NCBI GenBank assembly: GCA_963846005.1
Contig: CAWJUH010000001.1
Coordinates: forward strand, 1,054,001 to 1,118,000
Direction: 5' to 3'
Origin: CAVSUR01 sp963846005
Lineage (GTDB): Bacteria; Actinomycetota; Actinomycetes; Streptosporangiales; Streptosporangiaceae
DNA: 64,000 nucleotides
The first letter of the stretch is position 1. Every line of letters begins with the position of its first letter. The notes below the pieces were generated by a model. The model made no database searches and was not told the DNA's origin. It saw only the letters and a program-made list of their open reading frames with translations. Made by a program: the position numbers and the translations under genes. Below are positions 1 to 7,796 of this stretch, piece after piece.

Positions 1-572
1 TGCGCGCCGACGCCCCGACCGCGTTCGCGACCCTCGGCGAGCACTACAACCCGATCGTGACCACGCTGGCCCAGATGCGCAAGCCGGTCATCGCCGCGGT
101 CAACGGCACCTGCGCGGGCGCGGCGCTCGGCTTCGCGCTCGCCTGCGACCTGCGCATCACCGCCGACACGGCCACGTTCGCCACCGCGTTCACCGGCATC
201 GGGCTGACCCCCGACTCGGGCCTTTCCGCCACCCTGGCCCGGGCGGTCGGCGCGGCCCGGGCCAGCGAGCTGATCATGCTGGCCGAGCCGTTCACCGCCG
301 CGCAGGCGGCGCAGTGGGGCATCGCGGGCCAGGTCGTGCCCGCCGCCGAGGTCGGGCCGGCCGCGGCGGCGCTGGCGGCCCGGCTTGCCGCCGGGCCGAC
401 CCTGGCCTACGCCGAAGCCAAGCAGGCCATGGCCGCAGCCTGGCCGGTGCCGCTGGCCGGGGTGCTGGCGACCGAGGCGGCCGGGCAGGCAAGGCTCGGC
501 GTGACCGCCGATCACCAGCAGGCGGTGGCCGCCTTCCTGGCCAAGGCCAAGCCCGTCTTCGCCGGACGGTGA
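1..572 (+). CDS. enoyl-CoA hydratase/isomerase (crotonase family), 5' end outside window
   Basis: The frame is open from base 3 to TGA at 570-572, so the N-terminus is missing. Crotonase-fold enzymes hydrate or isomerise enoyl-CoA thioesters in the cytoplasm. The visible part has the oxyanion-hole segment NGTCAGAALGFALACDLRI and then GLTPDSGL. The acidic residue in PDSG is where PaaG/isomerase-type members carry their catalytic aspartate; I infer an isomerase-like member from this, by eye only. A TetR gene starts four bases downstream, a common arrangement for an acyl-CoA catabolic gene and its regulator. The substrate cannot be told from the sequence. Confidence 0.85.
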   Translation, partial: RADAPTAFATLGEHYNPIVTTLAQMRKPVIAAVNGTCAGAALGFALACDLRITADTATFATAFTGIGLTPDSGLSATLARAVGAARASELIMLAEPFTAAQAAQWGIAGQVVPAAEVGPAAAALAARLAAGPTLAYAEAKQAMAAAWPVPLAGVLATEAAGQARLGVTADHQQAVAAFLAKAKPVFAGR

Positions 573-576
573 CGCC

Positions 577-1212
577 GTGACCACCGGGCCGGCTGCCGCG
601 GCCCCGGCCCGGCCCGCCCGGCGCGGCCGCCCCGGCCACGACCTGGAGTCGCTGCTGCGCACCGCGGTGCGGCTGTTCAACCAGCGCGGCTACGACGGCA
701 CCAGCATGAGCGACATCTCCCGCGAGCTGGGCATCACCAAGTCCGCGATCTACCACCACGTGCCCGGCAAGGAGGAATTGCTGCGGCTGGCCACCGGCCG
801 GGCGCTGGACGGCCTGTTCGCGGTGGCCGACGAGGTGGCCGCGACGCCGGGCCCGGCGATCGAGCGGCTGGAGCGGCTGGTGCGCGGCAGCGTGATCCTG
901 CTCGCCGACCGGGTGGAATTCGTCACGCTGCTGCTCCGGGTGCACGGCAACACCAAGACCGAGCGGGCCGCGCTGGCCCGGCGGCGCGAGTTCGACCGGT
1001 TCGCCGCCGACCTGGTCGCGCAGGCCGCGGCCGAGGGCGACATGCGCGCCGACATCGACCCGGCGACCACCGCCAAGCTGCTGTTCGGCCTGGTCAACTC
1101 GCTGATCGAGTGGTACCGGCCGGGCCGCGGCGCGACCGGCGCGCAGCTGGCCGACGCGGTCTGCGCGATGGCCTTCTCCGGCCTGCGCGTCCGCAGCTAT
1201 CCGCCCGGGTAG
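577..1212 (+). CDS. TetR/AcrR family transcriptional regulator
   Basis: 211 residues from a GTG at 577, four bases after the hydratase stop, so the two are almost certainly co-transcribed. An N-terminal basic Ala/Pro-rich tail (1-20) precedes a clear TetR helix-turn-helix at about 25-70, with recognition helix GITKSAIYHHV at 52-62 followed by the usual GKEELL. The C-terminal ligand domain (about 75-205) is helical. TetR proteins repress neighbouring genes until a small ligand, here plausibly an acyl-CoA, releases them; the ligand is inference from the neighbour. No obvious operator dyad is visible in the four-base gap, so a site would lie upstream of the window. Confidence 0.9.
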   Translation: MTTGPAAAAPARPARRGRPGHDLESLLRTAVRLFNQRGYDGTSMSDISRELGITKSAIYHHVPGKEELLRLATGRALDGLFAVADEVAATPGPAIERLERLVRGSVILLADRVEFVTLLLRVHGNTKTERAALARRREFDRFAADLVAQAAAEGDMRADIDPATTAKLLFGLVNSLIEWYRPGRGATGAQLADAVCAMAFSGLRVRSYPPG

Positions 1213-1238
1213 ATCACCCGTCCCGGGACTATCACCCG
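1213..1238 (+). promoter_or_regulatory. two ATCACCCG copies upstream of the K+ channel gene
   Basis: ATCACCCG occurs at 1213-1220 and again at 1231-1238, an 18-base period, in the gap before the channel gene and about 100-125 bases from its start. Similar TCACCCGC words precede other genes in 4,000-14,300. This may be an activator or repressor site shared by the stress block; it is a visual match only. Confidence 0.35.
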
Positions 1239-1338
1239 CCACGGGTGGGGCGCGCCGCGCGGGCGGGTGCTGGACTGGTGAAGTGCTGGGGACCCGGGGC
1301 CGCCGTCACGCCAGGGGGAGCGTGGCGGCGGCTTCGCC

Positions 1339-2058
1339 ATGACGCCGGTTCCTCCGGCGCCGCAAGCGCCGCCGGAGGAACCTGAACGGCCGGAGGCGCG
1401 GCGTCGCGGCGGGCGGCGCCTGGGCAGCGGCGACCGGTTCGGCTTGCTGTTGTTCCTGCTTGTTGCCTCCTATCTGCTCACCGCCTTCAGTTCGCGCAAG
1501 CTGATCGGCGACCTGCAGACCGCGCTGTTCGCGGTGGTGCTGCTGATCGCCATCTGGTCCTCGCCGCTGCGCAGGCCGATCGTCCGGGCGGTCGCGATCA
1601 CCGTCACGGCCGGCTCGGCCGCGGTGCTGGCGTTCGACTTCGCCGGGACATCCGGGTCCGAGGGAACCGCGGACCTGTGGAAGTCGCTGATCCTGCTGCT
1701 CACCGCGGCGCTGATCGTGCGCCAGGTGCTGGCCAAGCCCACGGTGACCATGCAGAGCATCTACGGGGCGCTGAGCGCCTACCTGATCCTCGGGATGATG
1801 TTCGCGGCCGGCTTCGCGGCCATCGGGCACTTGCAGGCCGAGCCGTTCTTCGCGCACGGCCAGCCGGCCAGCGCGCAGACCTACCAGTACTTCAGCTTCA
1901 CCACGCTGACCACGCTCGGCTACGGCGACTTCACCGCGGTCTCGGCCGGGGGCCGGGCCGTCGCCGTGCTGGAGGCGCTGACCGGGCAGGTGTTCCTGGC
2001 CACGCTGGTGGCCCGGCTGGTGGCCGCGTTCCGGGCGCCGGCCGAGCCGCCGCGCTAG
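1339..2058 (+). CDS. two-pore-helix type potassium channel protein
   Basis: 239 residues. After a proline-rich cytoplasmic head (1-28) there are hydrophobic helices at about 34-52, 60-74, 82-100 and 114-130. A pore region follows with the selectivity filter TTLGYGD at 191-197, then a last helix at about 205-230. TxGYGD is the K+ selectivity signature, so this is a plasma-membrane K+ channel of the Ion_trans_2 type. No cytoplasmic RCK or cyclic-nucleotide domain is attached. It converges with the membrane protein at 2055, their ends overlapping by four bases. Two TCACCCG words lie upstream. The start ATG has only a weak ribosome site. Confidence 0.88.
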   Translation: MTPVPPAPQAPPEEPERPEARRRGGRRLGSGDRFGLLLFLLVASYLLTAFSSRKLIGDLQTALFAVVLLIAIWSSPLRRPIVRAVAITVTAGSAAVLAFDFAGTSGSEGTADLWKSLILLLTAALIVRQVLAKPTVTMQSIYGALSAYLILGMMFAAGFAAIGHLQAEPFFAHGQPASAQTYQYFSFTTLTTLGYGDFTAVSAGGRAVAVLEALTGQVFLATLVARLVAAFRAPAEPPR

Positions 2059-3248
2059 TCCCCGGCCGCCGGCGCGGCGGGGACCGCCACCGCGGGCGGG
2101 CGGCCGATCAGCTCGATCAGGCCCAGGACGACCAGCAGCAGCACCGCGATCAGGATGACCACCAGCGCGGTCGGCCGGCCCCAGAAGACGAACAGCAGGG
2201 CGGCCAGCGCGACCGCGCCGATCCGCAGCCCGCGGCGGTGCGCGTAGGTCCACCGGCCGGCCGGCCCGGTGGACAGCCCGGCCCGGTCGCCCTGGCCGCG
2301 CAGCCACGCCATGCCCCGGCGCAGGCCCGAGCGGGTATTGACCGCGGTGACCGACGGGCCGGTGAAGAACGCCCCGGCCGCCACCACCAGGCCCGCGACC
2401 AGCAGGGTCCGCAGCGCCTCGCGGATGAAGCGGACCAGGGTGTCGAACATGGCCGCCGCCGCGTTGCTCGGCAGCACGCTGTCCGGGACCGCGTTCAGGT
2501 AGATCCCGCGCGCGATGATCAGGGCGGCGCCGAGGACCAGCATGGACGCCGCGAACCCCAGCCCGGCCCCGATCAGCGCCCGGCGGTGGCCGCGGGCGAT
2601 GTAGACGCCGGCCCCGAGCAGCAGCAGCGCGAGTATCGGCAGCACGATCTTGAGGTCGTTGATCAGCCGGTAGCCGGACTGGGCCTTGACCAGCTCGCGC
2701 GCGGAGAACAGCGGGAACGTGGGGTTGATGGCCGGCAGCTTGTTGATCAGCGTGAAGCCGCGGGCGGCGAGGTCGGACTTGACCACGGCGATGAACGGGG
2801 CCAGGTTGATGACTACCTGGCCGTTGCTGACCGAGAACGCGCTGCCGCCCTGCCCGGACAGCACCTTGACCAGTTCGGAGTGCGCGACGGTGTTCACCTG
2901 GACCCAGGCGCGGGCGAACTGCGGGCTGGTGACGACCTTGTGCACCGCGCTGTGAATGAAACCGGTGACCGCGCCGGCGATCGACGGGGCGAAGGTCTGC
3001 AGCAGCTGGCTCACCCGCGGCAGCCCCTTGCCGGATAGCAGGGTGGCGGCCTGGTTGACGTAGCCGGTCACGTTGAGGTGACTGCTGATCTCGGTGGTCA
3101 GCTTGTCGGTCAGCGCGTTCTGCACCGCCGGGTTGTGCACCAGCGGCTCGACATTGGCCACGTACCGGCTGGTGTCGGACACCTGGTTGGCCGACCAGAC
3201 GCCGACCACCGCCAGCGGCGCGAGCACGCAGCCGAGCACGATGAGCAC
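2055..3248 (-). CDS. conserved actinobacterial multi-pass membrane protein (N-terminal part in another frame, see 3249-3553)
   Basis: 397 residues from the GTG at 3248. The protein begins with a transmembrane helix (about 1-18), has a roughly 170-residue extracytoplasmic region without cysteines (SRYVANVEPLV to FSARELVKAQS), and then several helices at about 190-290 and 340-380. No catalytic motif is recognisable and I assign no function. The GTG start is almost certainly internal. The same frame upstream encodes a basic linker and a heptad-like stretch (ERAELERLRAETRQLRAEA) but offers no ATG/GTG start, and the natural start appears to be the ATG at 3553 in another frame. Confidence 0.7.
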   Translation of the reverse strand: MLIVLGCVLAPLAVVGVWSANQVSDTSRYVANVEPLVHNPAVQNALTDKLTTEISSHLNVTGYVNQAATLLSGKGLPRVSQLLQTFAPSIAGAVTGFIHSAVHKVVTSPQFARAWVQVNTVAHSELVKVLSGQGGSAFSVSNGQVVINLAPFIAVVKSDLAARGFTLINKLPAINPTFPLFSARELVKAQSGYRLINDLKIVLPILALLLLGAGVYIARGHRRALIGAGLGFAASMLVLGAALIIARGIYLNAVPDSVLPSNAAAAMFDTLVRFIREALRTLLVAGLVVAAGAFFTGPSVTAVNTRSGLRRGMAWLRGQGDRAGLSTGPAGRWTYAHRRGLRIGAVALAALLFVFWGRPTALVVILIAVLLLVVLGLIELIGRPPAVAVPAAPAAGD

Positions 3249-3553
3249 GGCCGCGACCGGGGCCCGCCAGCCGCCGCGGCGGCGCCGGGCGGCCGGGGCC
3301 TGCCCCGGCTTCTTCAGCTGGTCGGCCTCGGCGCGCAGCTGGCGGGTCTCGGCGCGCAGCCGCTCCAGCTCGGCCCGCTCGTCGGTGCTGAGCGGCTCCG
3401 CGCCGCGCGGCTCGCCAGGCGGCTGCTCGCTGGCCGGCTGCTCGCCGGCAGCTGCTCGCTGGCCGGCGGCCCGCCGGCCGGCGGCCCGGCCGCCGGCGCC
3501 GGGCCGTCCTCGCGGTCGTCGCCGCGGGAACGGCCCGGCACGGTGGTGTCCAT
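3249..3553 (-). pseudogene. frame-broken N-terminal region of the membrane protein at 2055-3248
   Basis: From the ATG at 3553 the first ~35 residues (MDTTVPGRSRGDDREDG, then an Ala/Pro/Gly-rich run) are in one frame. From about 3440 downwards the sensible protein continues in a different frame (PASEQPPGEPRGAEPLSTDE, then a short coiled coil and RRRRGGWRAPVAAV joining the first membrane helix). The switch falls in a 15-base tandem repeat at 3423-3466 whose middle copy is 14 bases long. One base restored there would give a single protein of about 500 residues. Whether the break is real or a sequence error is open. Confidence 0.6.
3423..3466. repeat. 15-bp tandem repeat, three copies, middle copy one base short
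   Basis: CTGCTCGCTGGCCGG at 3423-3437 and 3452-3466 flanks a degenerate 14-base copy at 3438-3451 (CTGCTCGCCGGCAG). On the minus strand each full unit encodes five residues of the PASEQ type in the N-terminal tail of the membrane protein. The 14-base copy shifts the frame. Confidence 0.85.
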
Positions 3554-3579
3554 TGATAACCTGCCCTACCGCCCGGGGA

Positions 3580-4014
3580 TCAGGCGCCTTCGAGATTGCG
3601 GCGGCTGCCGTAGGCGCACAGCCCGTACAGCGCGACGACGTCCATGGCGATGATGGTGAGTGACCAGAACGGGTACGCGGGCACCGACAGCATCTGGTCG
3701 AGCGCGTTCAGGCCGACGACCACGACCGCGAACCAGCGGGCCAGCGGGTTGCCGGTCAGCACGCCGCCCGCGGCCAGCAGCTGCAGGATGCCCACGATCA
3801 GCGTGATCCAGCCCCAGGCCCGCAGGTTGGCGAACACGTAGTGCGCGTTGGCCACGAACACGTGCGAGTGGGCGATTGCCGCCAGGCCGTAGATCATGTT
3901 GAAGAACGCCAGGACGAACATCAGGACCGAGGCGAAGATGATCAGCCCGAACCCGTGCCCTTCCGCCCGGCGCCTGCCCGAGCCCCGCTCGGGCCTGACC
4001 GTCGCAGATGTCAT
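3580..4014 (-). CDS. DUF7144-like four-helix membrane protein
   Basis: 144 residues. I chose the ATG at 4014 because GGGAGG lies six bases before it; a longer frame to 4059 has no ribosome site. A short charged head (RPERGSGRRRAEG) is followed by four hydrophobic helices (GLIIFASVLMFVLAFFNMIYG; WGWITLIVGILQLLAAGG; WFAVVVVGLNALDQM; FWSLTIIAMDVVALYGLCAY). The pattern fits a widespread actinobacterial family of small membrane proteins with no known role, often near stress genes. It stands alone on the minus strand, 280 bases from the next gene upstream. A TCACCCGC word lies about 100 bases upstream. Confidence 0.75.
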   Translation of the reverse strand: MTSATVRPERGSGRRRAEGHGFGLIIFASVLMFVLAFFNMIYGLAAIAHSHVFVANAHYVFANLRAWGWITLIVGILQLLAAGGVLTGNPLARWFAVVVVGLNALDQMLSVPAYPFWSLTIIAMDVVALYGLCAYGSRRNLEGA

Positions 4015-4113
4015 GACAACCTCCCAGAGGTGCCGATCGGGACATTCACGTCGAGACATTCACGGAGCGTTCTCCACCCTTCCCGCGGCCGGGCCGGCCC
4101 GGCTCATCCGGAG

Positions 4114-4125
4114 CGGGTGATTTGC
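4114..4125 (-). promoter_or_regulatory. AAATCACCCG motif upstream of the DUF7144-like gene
   Basis: On the coding strand of the DUF7144-like gene this reads GGCAAATCACCCGCTC, about 100 bases upstream of its start. It closely matches the motif ahead of the small protein at 4294 (GGCAATTCACCCGCGG). The rest of the 4015-4293 gap holds no gene I can support. Confidence 0.35.
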
Positions 4126-4293
4126 CGTCCGGACGGCCTGCCGGCGCCGCGGGACCAGCTCGGCGAGGATCAGCGACGCGGTGGCCGGCGCGCTGATCGG
4201 GGCGGTCACCGGCCACGCGGTGGCCCGGCCGGGGGACCGCCTCGCCGGGCCGGGCAGCGCGGGCGCGGGCCCGGGCTGAGCCGCGCGGCGCGG

Positions 4294-4524
4294 TCAACTG
4301 CCGCTCCGGGCGGCGCGGGGGCGCGCGGGGCCGAGCCGGCGCAGCTCGGTGACCTGCACGCCGGCCACCTCAAGCCGGGTGAGCAGCCCGGACAGGGCCG
4401 CCTGGTCCGGCAGCGAACCGCGGATCACGGTTTCCGCGAGCTCGACCGCGGCGTTCAGCCGGCTGAAGTCGGCCAGCGCCTCGGCCGGCAATTCGCCGGC
4501 CACCCGGATCTCGTAATACAGCAT
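4294..4524 (-). CDS. small conserved protein paired with LAL regulator (paralogue of 10168-10425)
   Basis: 76 residues from the ATG at 4524. The sequence MLYYEIRVAGELP begins with a strand, followed by LADFSRLNAAV (helix), ETVIRGSL (strand), QAALSGLLTRLE (helix) and VQVTELRRLG (strand). This alternation suggests a small ferredoxin/ACT-like alpha-beta fold (inference). It is a clear paralogue of the protein at 10168-10425, sharing YEIRV, LADFS, AAV, GSL, LL.RLEV and a final E.R.L. Both copies sit directly beside a large LAL-type LuxR regulator. Here the gene is divergent from that regulator, with a 28-base perfect palindrome between them. Related small actinobacterial proteins have no established function as far as I know. 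Confidence 0.7.
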   Translation of the reverse strand: MLYYEIRVAGELPAEALADFSRLNAAVELAETVIRGSLPDQAALSGLLTRLEVAGVQVTELRRLGPARPRAARSGS

Positions 4525-4614
4525 GCCGCCCCCGGCCGTCGGATTGCGCTGCGCTGTTTCCAGCCTTCCTAGGGGTACCGTGCCGCGCCGGCGGCCGGGG
4601 CGCCCCACTCCCCG

Positions 4615-4627
4615 CGGGTGAATTGCC
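4615..4627 (-). promoter_or_regulatory. TCACCCGC motif in the small-protein/LAL divergent promoter region
   Basis: Coding-strand reading for the small protein is GGCAATTCACCCG, 91 bases before its start. It matches the words at 4114 and 10508, whose distances from their genes are similar. Confidence 0.35.
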
Positions 4628-4628
4628 T

Positions 4629-4656
4629 GCCCGATCTCACCCGGGTGAGATCGGGC
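4629..4656. promoter_or_regulatory. 28-bp perfect palindrome, probable operator
   Basis: GCCCGATCTCACCC is followed immediately by its exact reverse complement, with no spacer. It lies between the divergent small protein (start 4524) and LAL regulator (start 4747), roughly 100 bases from each. The half-word ATCTCACC recurs at 4670-4677. A perfect dyad of this length in a promoter gap is most simply a dimeric regulator site; which protein binds is unknown. Confidence 0.7.
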
Positions 4657-4674
4657 CCGGGGTGATGACATCTC

Positions 4675-4697
4675 ACCTGTTCATGGGCAAAACAGGT
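4675..4697. promoter_or_regulatory. inverted repeat ACCTGTT-N9-AACAGGT upstream of LAL regulator 1
   Basis: Seven-base arms at 4675-4681 and 4691-4697 with a nine-base spacer, 50 bases before the LAL start. The left arm overlaps the third ATCTCACC half-site at 4670-4677. This could be a second operator or an mRNA hairpin in the leader. Confidence 0.5.
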
Positions 4698-4746
4698 AGT
4701 AAGCCTGGCCCGGGCGACGGAGCGCGGGAGGCGGTGGCGGGCGGAA

Positions 4747-7611
4747 GTGCAGATGATCGGGGACAGTCTCCAGCACGGGCCCCGCCCGGCCGGTACGGCC
4801 GGGCTGCCGGGACCGGCTGCGCCAGCCGGCCGGGATGAGCGGGACGAGCAGGCCGACCCGCTGCTGGCTTCCAAGATCACCGTACCCGCGCTGCCCGGCT
4901 GGCTGGTGCGCCGGCCGCGGGTGGATAAGCGGATCGCGTCCGGCGCGCGCGGCCCGGTCACCGTGCTGACCGGGCCGCCGGGGGCCGGCAAGACCGTCGC
5001 CCTCGCGTCCTGGGCCGCTGCCGCGGGCCCGGCCGCCGTGGGCTGGCTGGCACTCGACCGGTACGACAACCACCCGGAGATCTTCTGGCGGTATGCGGCC
5101 GCGGCGCTGGCGCGGGCCGGGGCGGCGGTGCCGCCCTGGCCTGGCCCGGGCCGCGACCCGGACGGCCGGCCCGGCTTCCTGCCGCGGCTGGCGGCGGCCC
5201 TGCAGGCCGCGGCCAAGCCGGCCGTGCTGGTCCTCGACGACATGCACCTGATCACCGATCCGGCCGTGACCGAGGAGCTGGCCTACCTGCTGGCCAGCGC
5301 CCCGTCCGGGCTGCGGCTGGTGATCGCGGCCCGGGCCGACCCGCTGCTGCCGCTGCACCGCTACCGTGCGGCCAGCGAGCTGACCGAGATCCGGGCCGAC
5401 GACCTCGCGTTCACCAGCCGCGAGTCCGCGCTGCTGCTCGGCCACCACGGCATCTCGCTGTCCGCGGCCGCGCTGGACCTGCTGACCGAGCGGACCGAGG
5501 GCTGGGCCGCGGGCGTCCGGCTGGCCGCGCTGTCCCTGCAGGGACATCCCGACCCCGGGCAGTTCATCAAGGAGCTGGGCGCCGAGGACAGCGCGCTGAC
5601 CGGGTACCTGGTCGAAGAGGTGCTGGACGCCCAGCCGCCGGCCGTGCGCGCCCAGCTGCTGCAGACCAGCATCCTCGACAGCCTGACCGCCGACCTGGCC
5701 GGCGAGCTTACCGGCGACCCGCAGGCGGGTGCCGGGCTGGCCGGGCTGGCCCGGTCGAATACCTTCATCCGGCCGCTCGGCCACGGCTGGTACCGCTACC
5801 ACGCGCTGTTCGCCAGCGTGCTGCGGCTGAAGCTGCGCCGCGAGTACCCCGGCCAGCTGCCCGGCCTGAACCGGCGGGCCGCGCGCTGGTACCAGCGCTG
5901 CGGGCGGCTGCCGGATGCGGTCCGGCACGCCGCAGACGCCGGCGACTGGGCGCTCGCGGGCCAGATCGTCGTGGACGAGTTCGCGATCAGCGCGCTGGCC
6001 GATCCGGGCGCGGACCAGGCCGTCGCCGAGGTGCTGCGGCGGATGCCGCCCGGCGCGGCGCGCGGCCAGCTGCACCTGCTGCTCGCCCAGGCGGCAATCG
6101 AGCTAGCCGGCGGTGCAACCGGGGCGAGCCAGGTCACCCTGGCCGCCGCGCGGCAGCTGCTGCGAAGCGTCCCGGCCACCGCGGAGCTGCCCGCCCGGAT
6201 GGCCGAGGCGCTGATCGGCCAGGTGCTGGGCCGCCGAACCGGCGACCACGACGCCACTATCGCGGCGGTGCGCCTGGCCGAGCTGCTGCTGGCCCGGCTG
6301 CCCGGCCCGGTGCTGGGCCGCCACCCCGGGCTGCGCGCGCGGGTGCTGGCCGCCCGCGGGCTCGCGGAGCTGTGGTCGGACCGGTTCGAGGCCGCGGTCG
6401 CCTGTTTCGCGGCCGGCACGGCCGCAGCCTGCACGGCGGACAGCGCCGCGGACCGGGCCGAGTGCCTGGGCTGGCTGGCCCTGCTGAAAGCGCTGCAGGG
6501 GCGGCCGGACAGCGCGGCGGTGCTGGTGCGCGGGACCGCCGACCTCGCGGACAGCCTGCCCGCCAGCCTGGCGGTTGCCGCCAGCCCGGCCGCCGCCGTT
6601 GCCGAGGCTCTCGTGCACGTGCAGCGGGCCGAGCTGACCCTCGCCCGCGGCCCGCTGAAGCGGGCGGAAAGCACGCTGCGGGCCAGCCCGGACCGGCTGG
6701 CCAGCGCGGTCGCCTGCCTGGTCACCGGCCAGCTCCAGCTGGCCTGCGGCCGGCCGGACGCGGCGGCCGCGGCCATCGCCCAGGCGCGGGCCGGGTGGGC
6801 GGCCCCCGGCTGGCTGGAACTGGAGCTGACCCTGCTGGAGTCGCGGGCGGCGGCCGCCGCCGGCCGCACCGCGGCTGCGGCGGCCGCCGTGCGCCGGGCG
6901 CGGGCGCGGTCGGCGCCGGCCGCCGCGGTCGCGCTGGCCCAGCTGCGGCTGGCCGCCGGTGACCTGCCGGGCGGCCGGAAGGCGCTGCGCGACTACCGGG
7001 CCTGCGGCCCGGCCGCCCCGGTCACCGACCTGGCGGCACGGCTGGCCGAAGCCCGGCTCGGCTACCTGGCCGGCGATGCCGCCCGGGCCCGCCTGGCGCT
7101 GGAGCAGGCGCTGCGGCTGGCCGGGCCGCACCGGCTCGCGCTGCCGTTCGCCATGGAGGAGCACTGGATCGGGCGCGTGCTGCGCGGCGATCCCGGCCTG
7201 GCCCTTCGTTATGCGCAGTCACTCGGGCGCAGCCCGGCCGCCGGCTGGCCCGCCACGGCGGGGACGGCGCTGCCGGGCAGAACGGCCGGGCCGGCCGGGG
7301 CGGTGGCTCCGGACCGGGCGGTGACTCCGGCCGGCGTGACTGCGGCAGGCGCGGCGGTCCCGGCGGGCGCGGCGGTCCCGGCGGGGGCGGCCGCCGCGGC
7401 GGCGCAGCCGCTGCTGGTCGACCCGCTCAGCCCGCGCGAGCGGGAGATACTCTGTCAGCTCGCGGACATGCTCAGTACCGCGGAGATCGCCACCGAGCTG
7501 TACATCTCGGTGAACACGGTCAAGACCCACTTGCGCAGCATCTACCGCAAGCTGTCCGCCCGGCACCGCGGCGAGGCGGTGCGCCGGGCCCGCCAGCTCA
7601 AGCTGATCTGA
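4747..7611 (+). CDS. LAL/MalT-like LuxR family ATP-binding transcriptional regulator (copy 1)
   Basis: 954 residues from GTG 4747 (an in-frame ATG at 4753 is an alternative). The order of parts is: unstructured head (1-40); STAND-type NTPase with Walker A GPPGAGKT at 76-83 and Walker B LVLDDMH at 161-167; winged-helix and long helical/TPR-like region (about 330-830); Ala/Pro-rich linker with repeated AAVPAG (about 860-885); and a LuxR DNA-binding domain ending LYISVNTVKTHLRSIYRKL. LAL proteins are large ATP-dependent activators triggered by a ligand or a partner protein. It converges with a second LAL gene (7797-10127), and a small-protein gene is divergent at its 5' side. The sensor ligand is unknown. 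Confidence 0.9.
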   Translation: MQMIGDSLQHGPRPAGTAGLPGPAAPAGRDERDEQADPLLASKITVPALPGWLVRRPRVDKRIASGARGPVTVLTGPPGAGKTVALASWAAAAGPAAVGWLALDRYDNHPEIFWRYAAAALARAGAAVPPWPGPGRDPDGRPGFLPRLAAALQAAAKPAVLVLDDMHLITDPAVTEELAYLLASAPSGLRLVIAARADPLLPLHRYRAASELTEIRADDLAFTSRESALLLGHHGISLSAAALDLLTERTEGWAAGVRLAALSLQGHPDPGQFIKELGAEDSALTGYLVEEVLDAQPPAVRAQLLQTSILDSLTADLAGELTGDPQAGAGLAGLARSNTFIRPLGHGWYRYHALFASVLRLKLRREYPGQLPGLNRRAARWYQRCGRLPDAVRHAADAGDWALAGQIVVDEFAISALADPGADQAVAEVLRRMPPGAARGQLHLLLAQAAIELAGGATGASQVTLAAARQLLRSVPATAELPARMAEALIGQVLGRRTGDHDATIAAVRLAELLLARLPGPVLGRHPGLRARVLAARGLAELWSDRFEAAVACFAAGTAAACTADSAADRAECLGWLALLKALQGRPDSAAVLVRGTADLADSLPASLAVAASPAAAVAEALVHVQRAELTLARGPLKRAESTLRASPDRLASAVACLVTGQLQLACGRPDAAAAAIAQARAGWAAPGWLELELTLLESRAAAAAGRTAAAAAAVRRARARSAPAAAVALAQLRLAAGDLPGGRKALRDYRACGPAAPVTDLAARLAEARLGYLAGDAARARLALEQALRLAGPHRLALPFAMEEHWIGRVLRGDPGLALRYAQSLGRSPAAGWPATAGTALPGRTAGPAGAVAPDRAVTPAGVTAAGAAVPAGAAVPAGAAAAAAQPLLVDPLSPREREILCQLADMLSTAEIATELYISVNTVKTHLRSIYRKLSARHRGEAVRRARQLKLI

Positions 7612-7617
7612 CCGGCG

Positions 7618-7779
7618 CAGCCCGGGACCCCCCTGGGCGAGAAAAGAGCAGCCCGGGACCCCCCCGGGGCGGAGAAGAAGATCAGCCCGGAACCCCCCGG
7701 CGGGAAAGGAGAACAGCCCGGGACCGCCCCGGCGGGGAAGAAGAGCAGCCCGGGACCGCCCCCCGGCGGGGAAGAAGAA
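7618..7779. repeat. five-copy tandem repeat (31-34 bp units) between two convergent LAL genes
   Basis: Units start with CAGCCCGG at 7618, 7649, 7683, 7714 and 7746. Each has a C-run, a short GGCGGG and a purine-rich end (GGGAAGAAGA type); a sixth partial start lies at 7780. Each unit can form a small GC hairpin from CCGG/CCCCGG. It fills almost the whole gap between the two stop codons. It may serve as a bidirectional terminator array or a variable minisatellite. There are no unique spacers, so it is not a CRISPR. Confidence 0.9.
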
Positions 7780-7796
7780 CAGCCGCGCGAGCGGGC

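Noticed and set aside
1677..3038. 453-codon plus-strand frame crossing the K+ channel end and the membrane protein
   Set aside because: It reads through two real genes in a wrong frame; Asp/Gln/Arg-rich with no conserved block.
4046..4297. Short plus-strand frame encoding a glycine-rich SDAVAGALIGAVTGHAV segment
   Set aside because: No ribosome site, no start in a good position, and no neighbour suggesting a function; could be chance in GC-rich DNA.
7618..7779. CRISPR array
   Set aside because: Units are contiguous and nearly identical throughout, with no unique spacers, and no cas-like genes are nearby.
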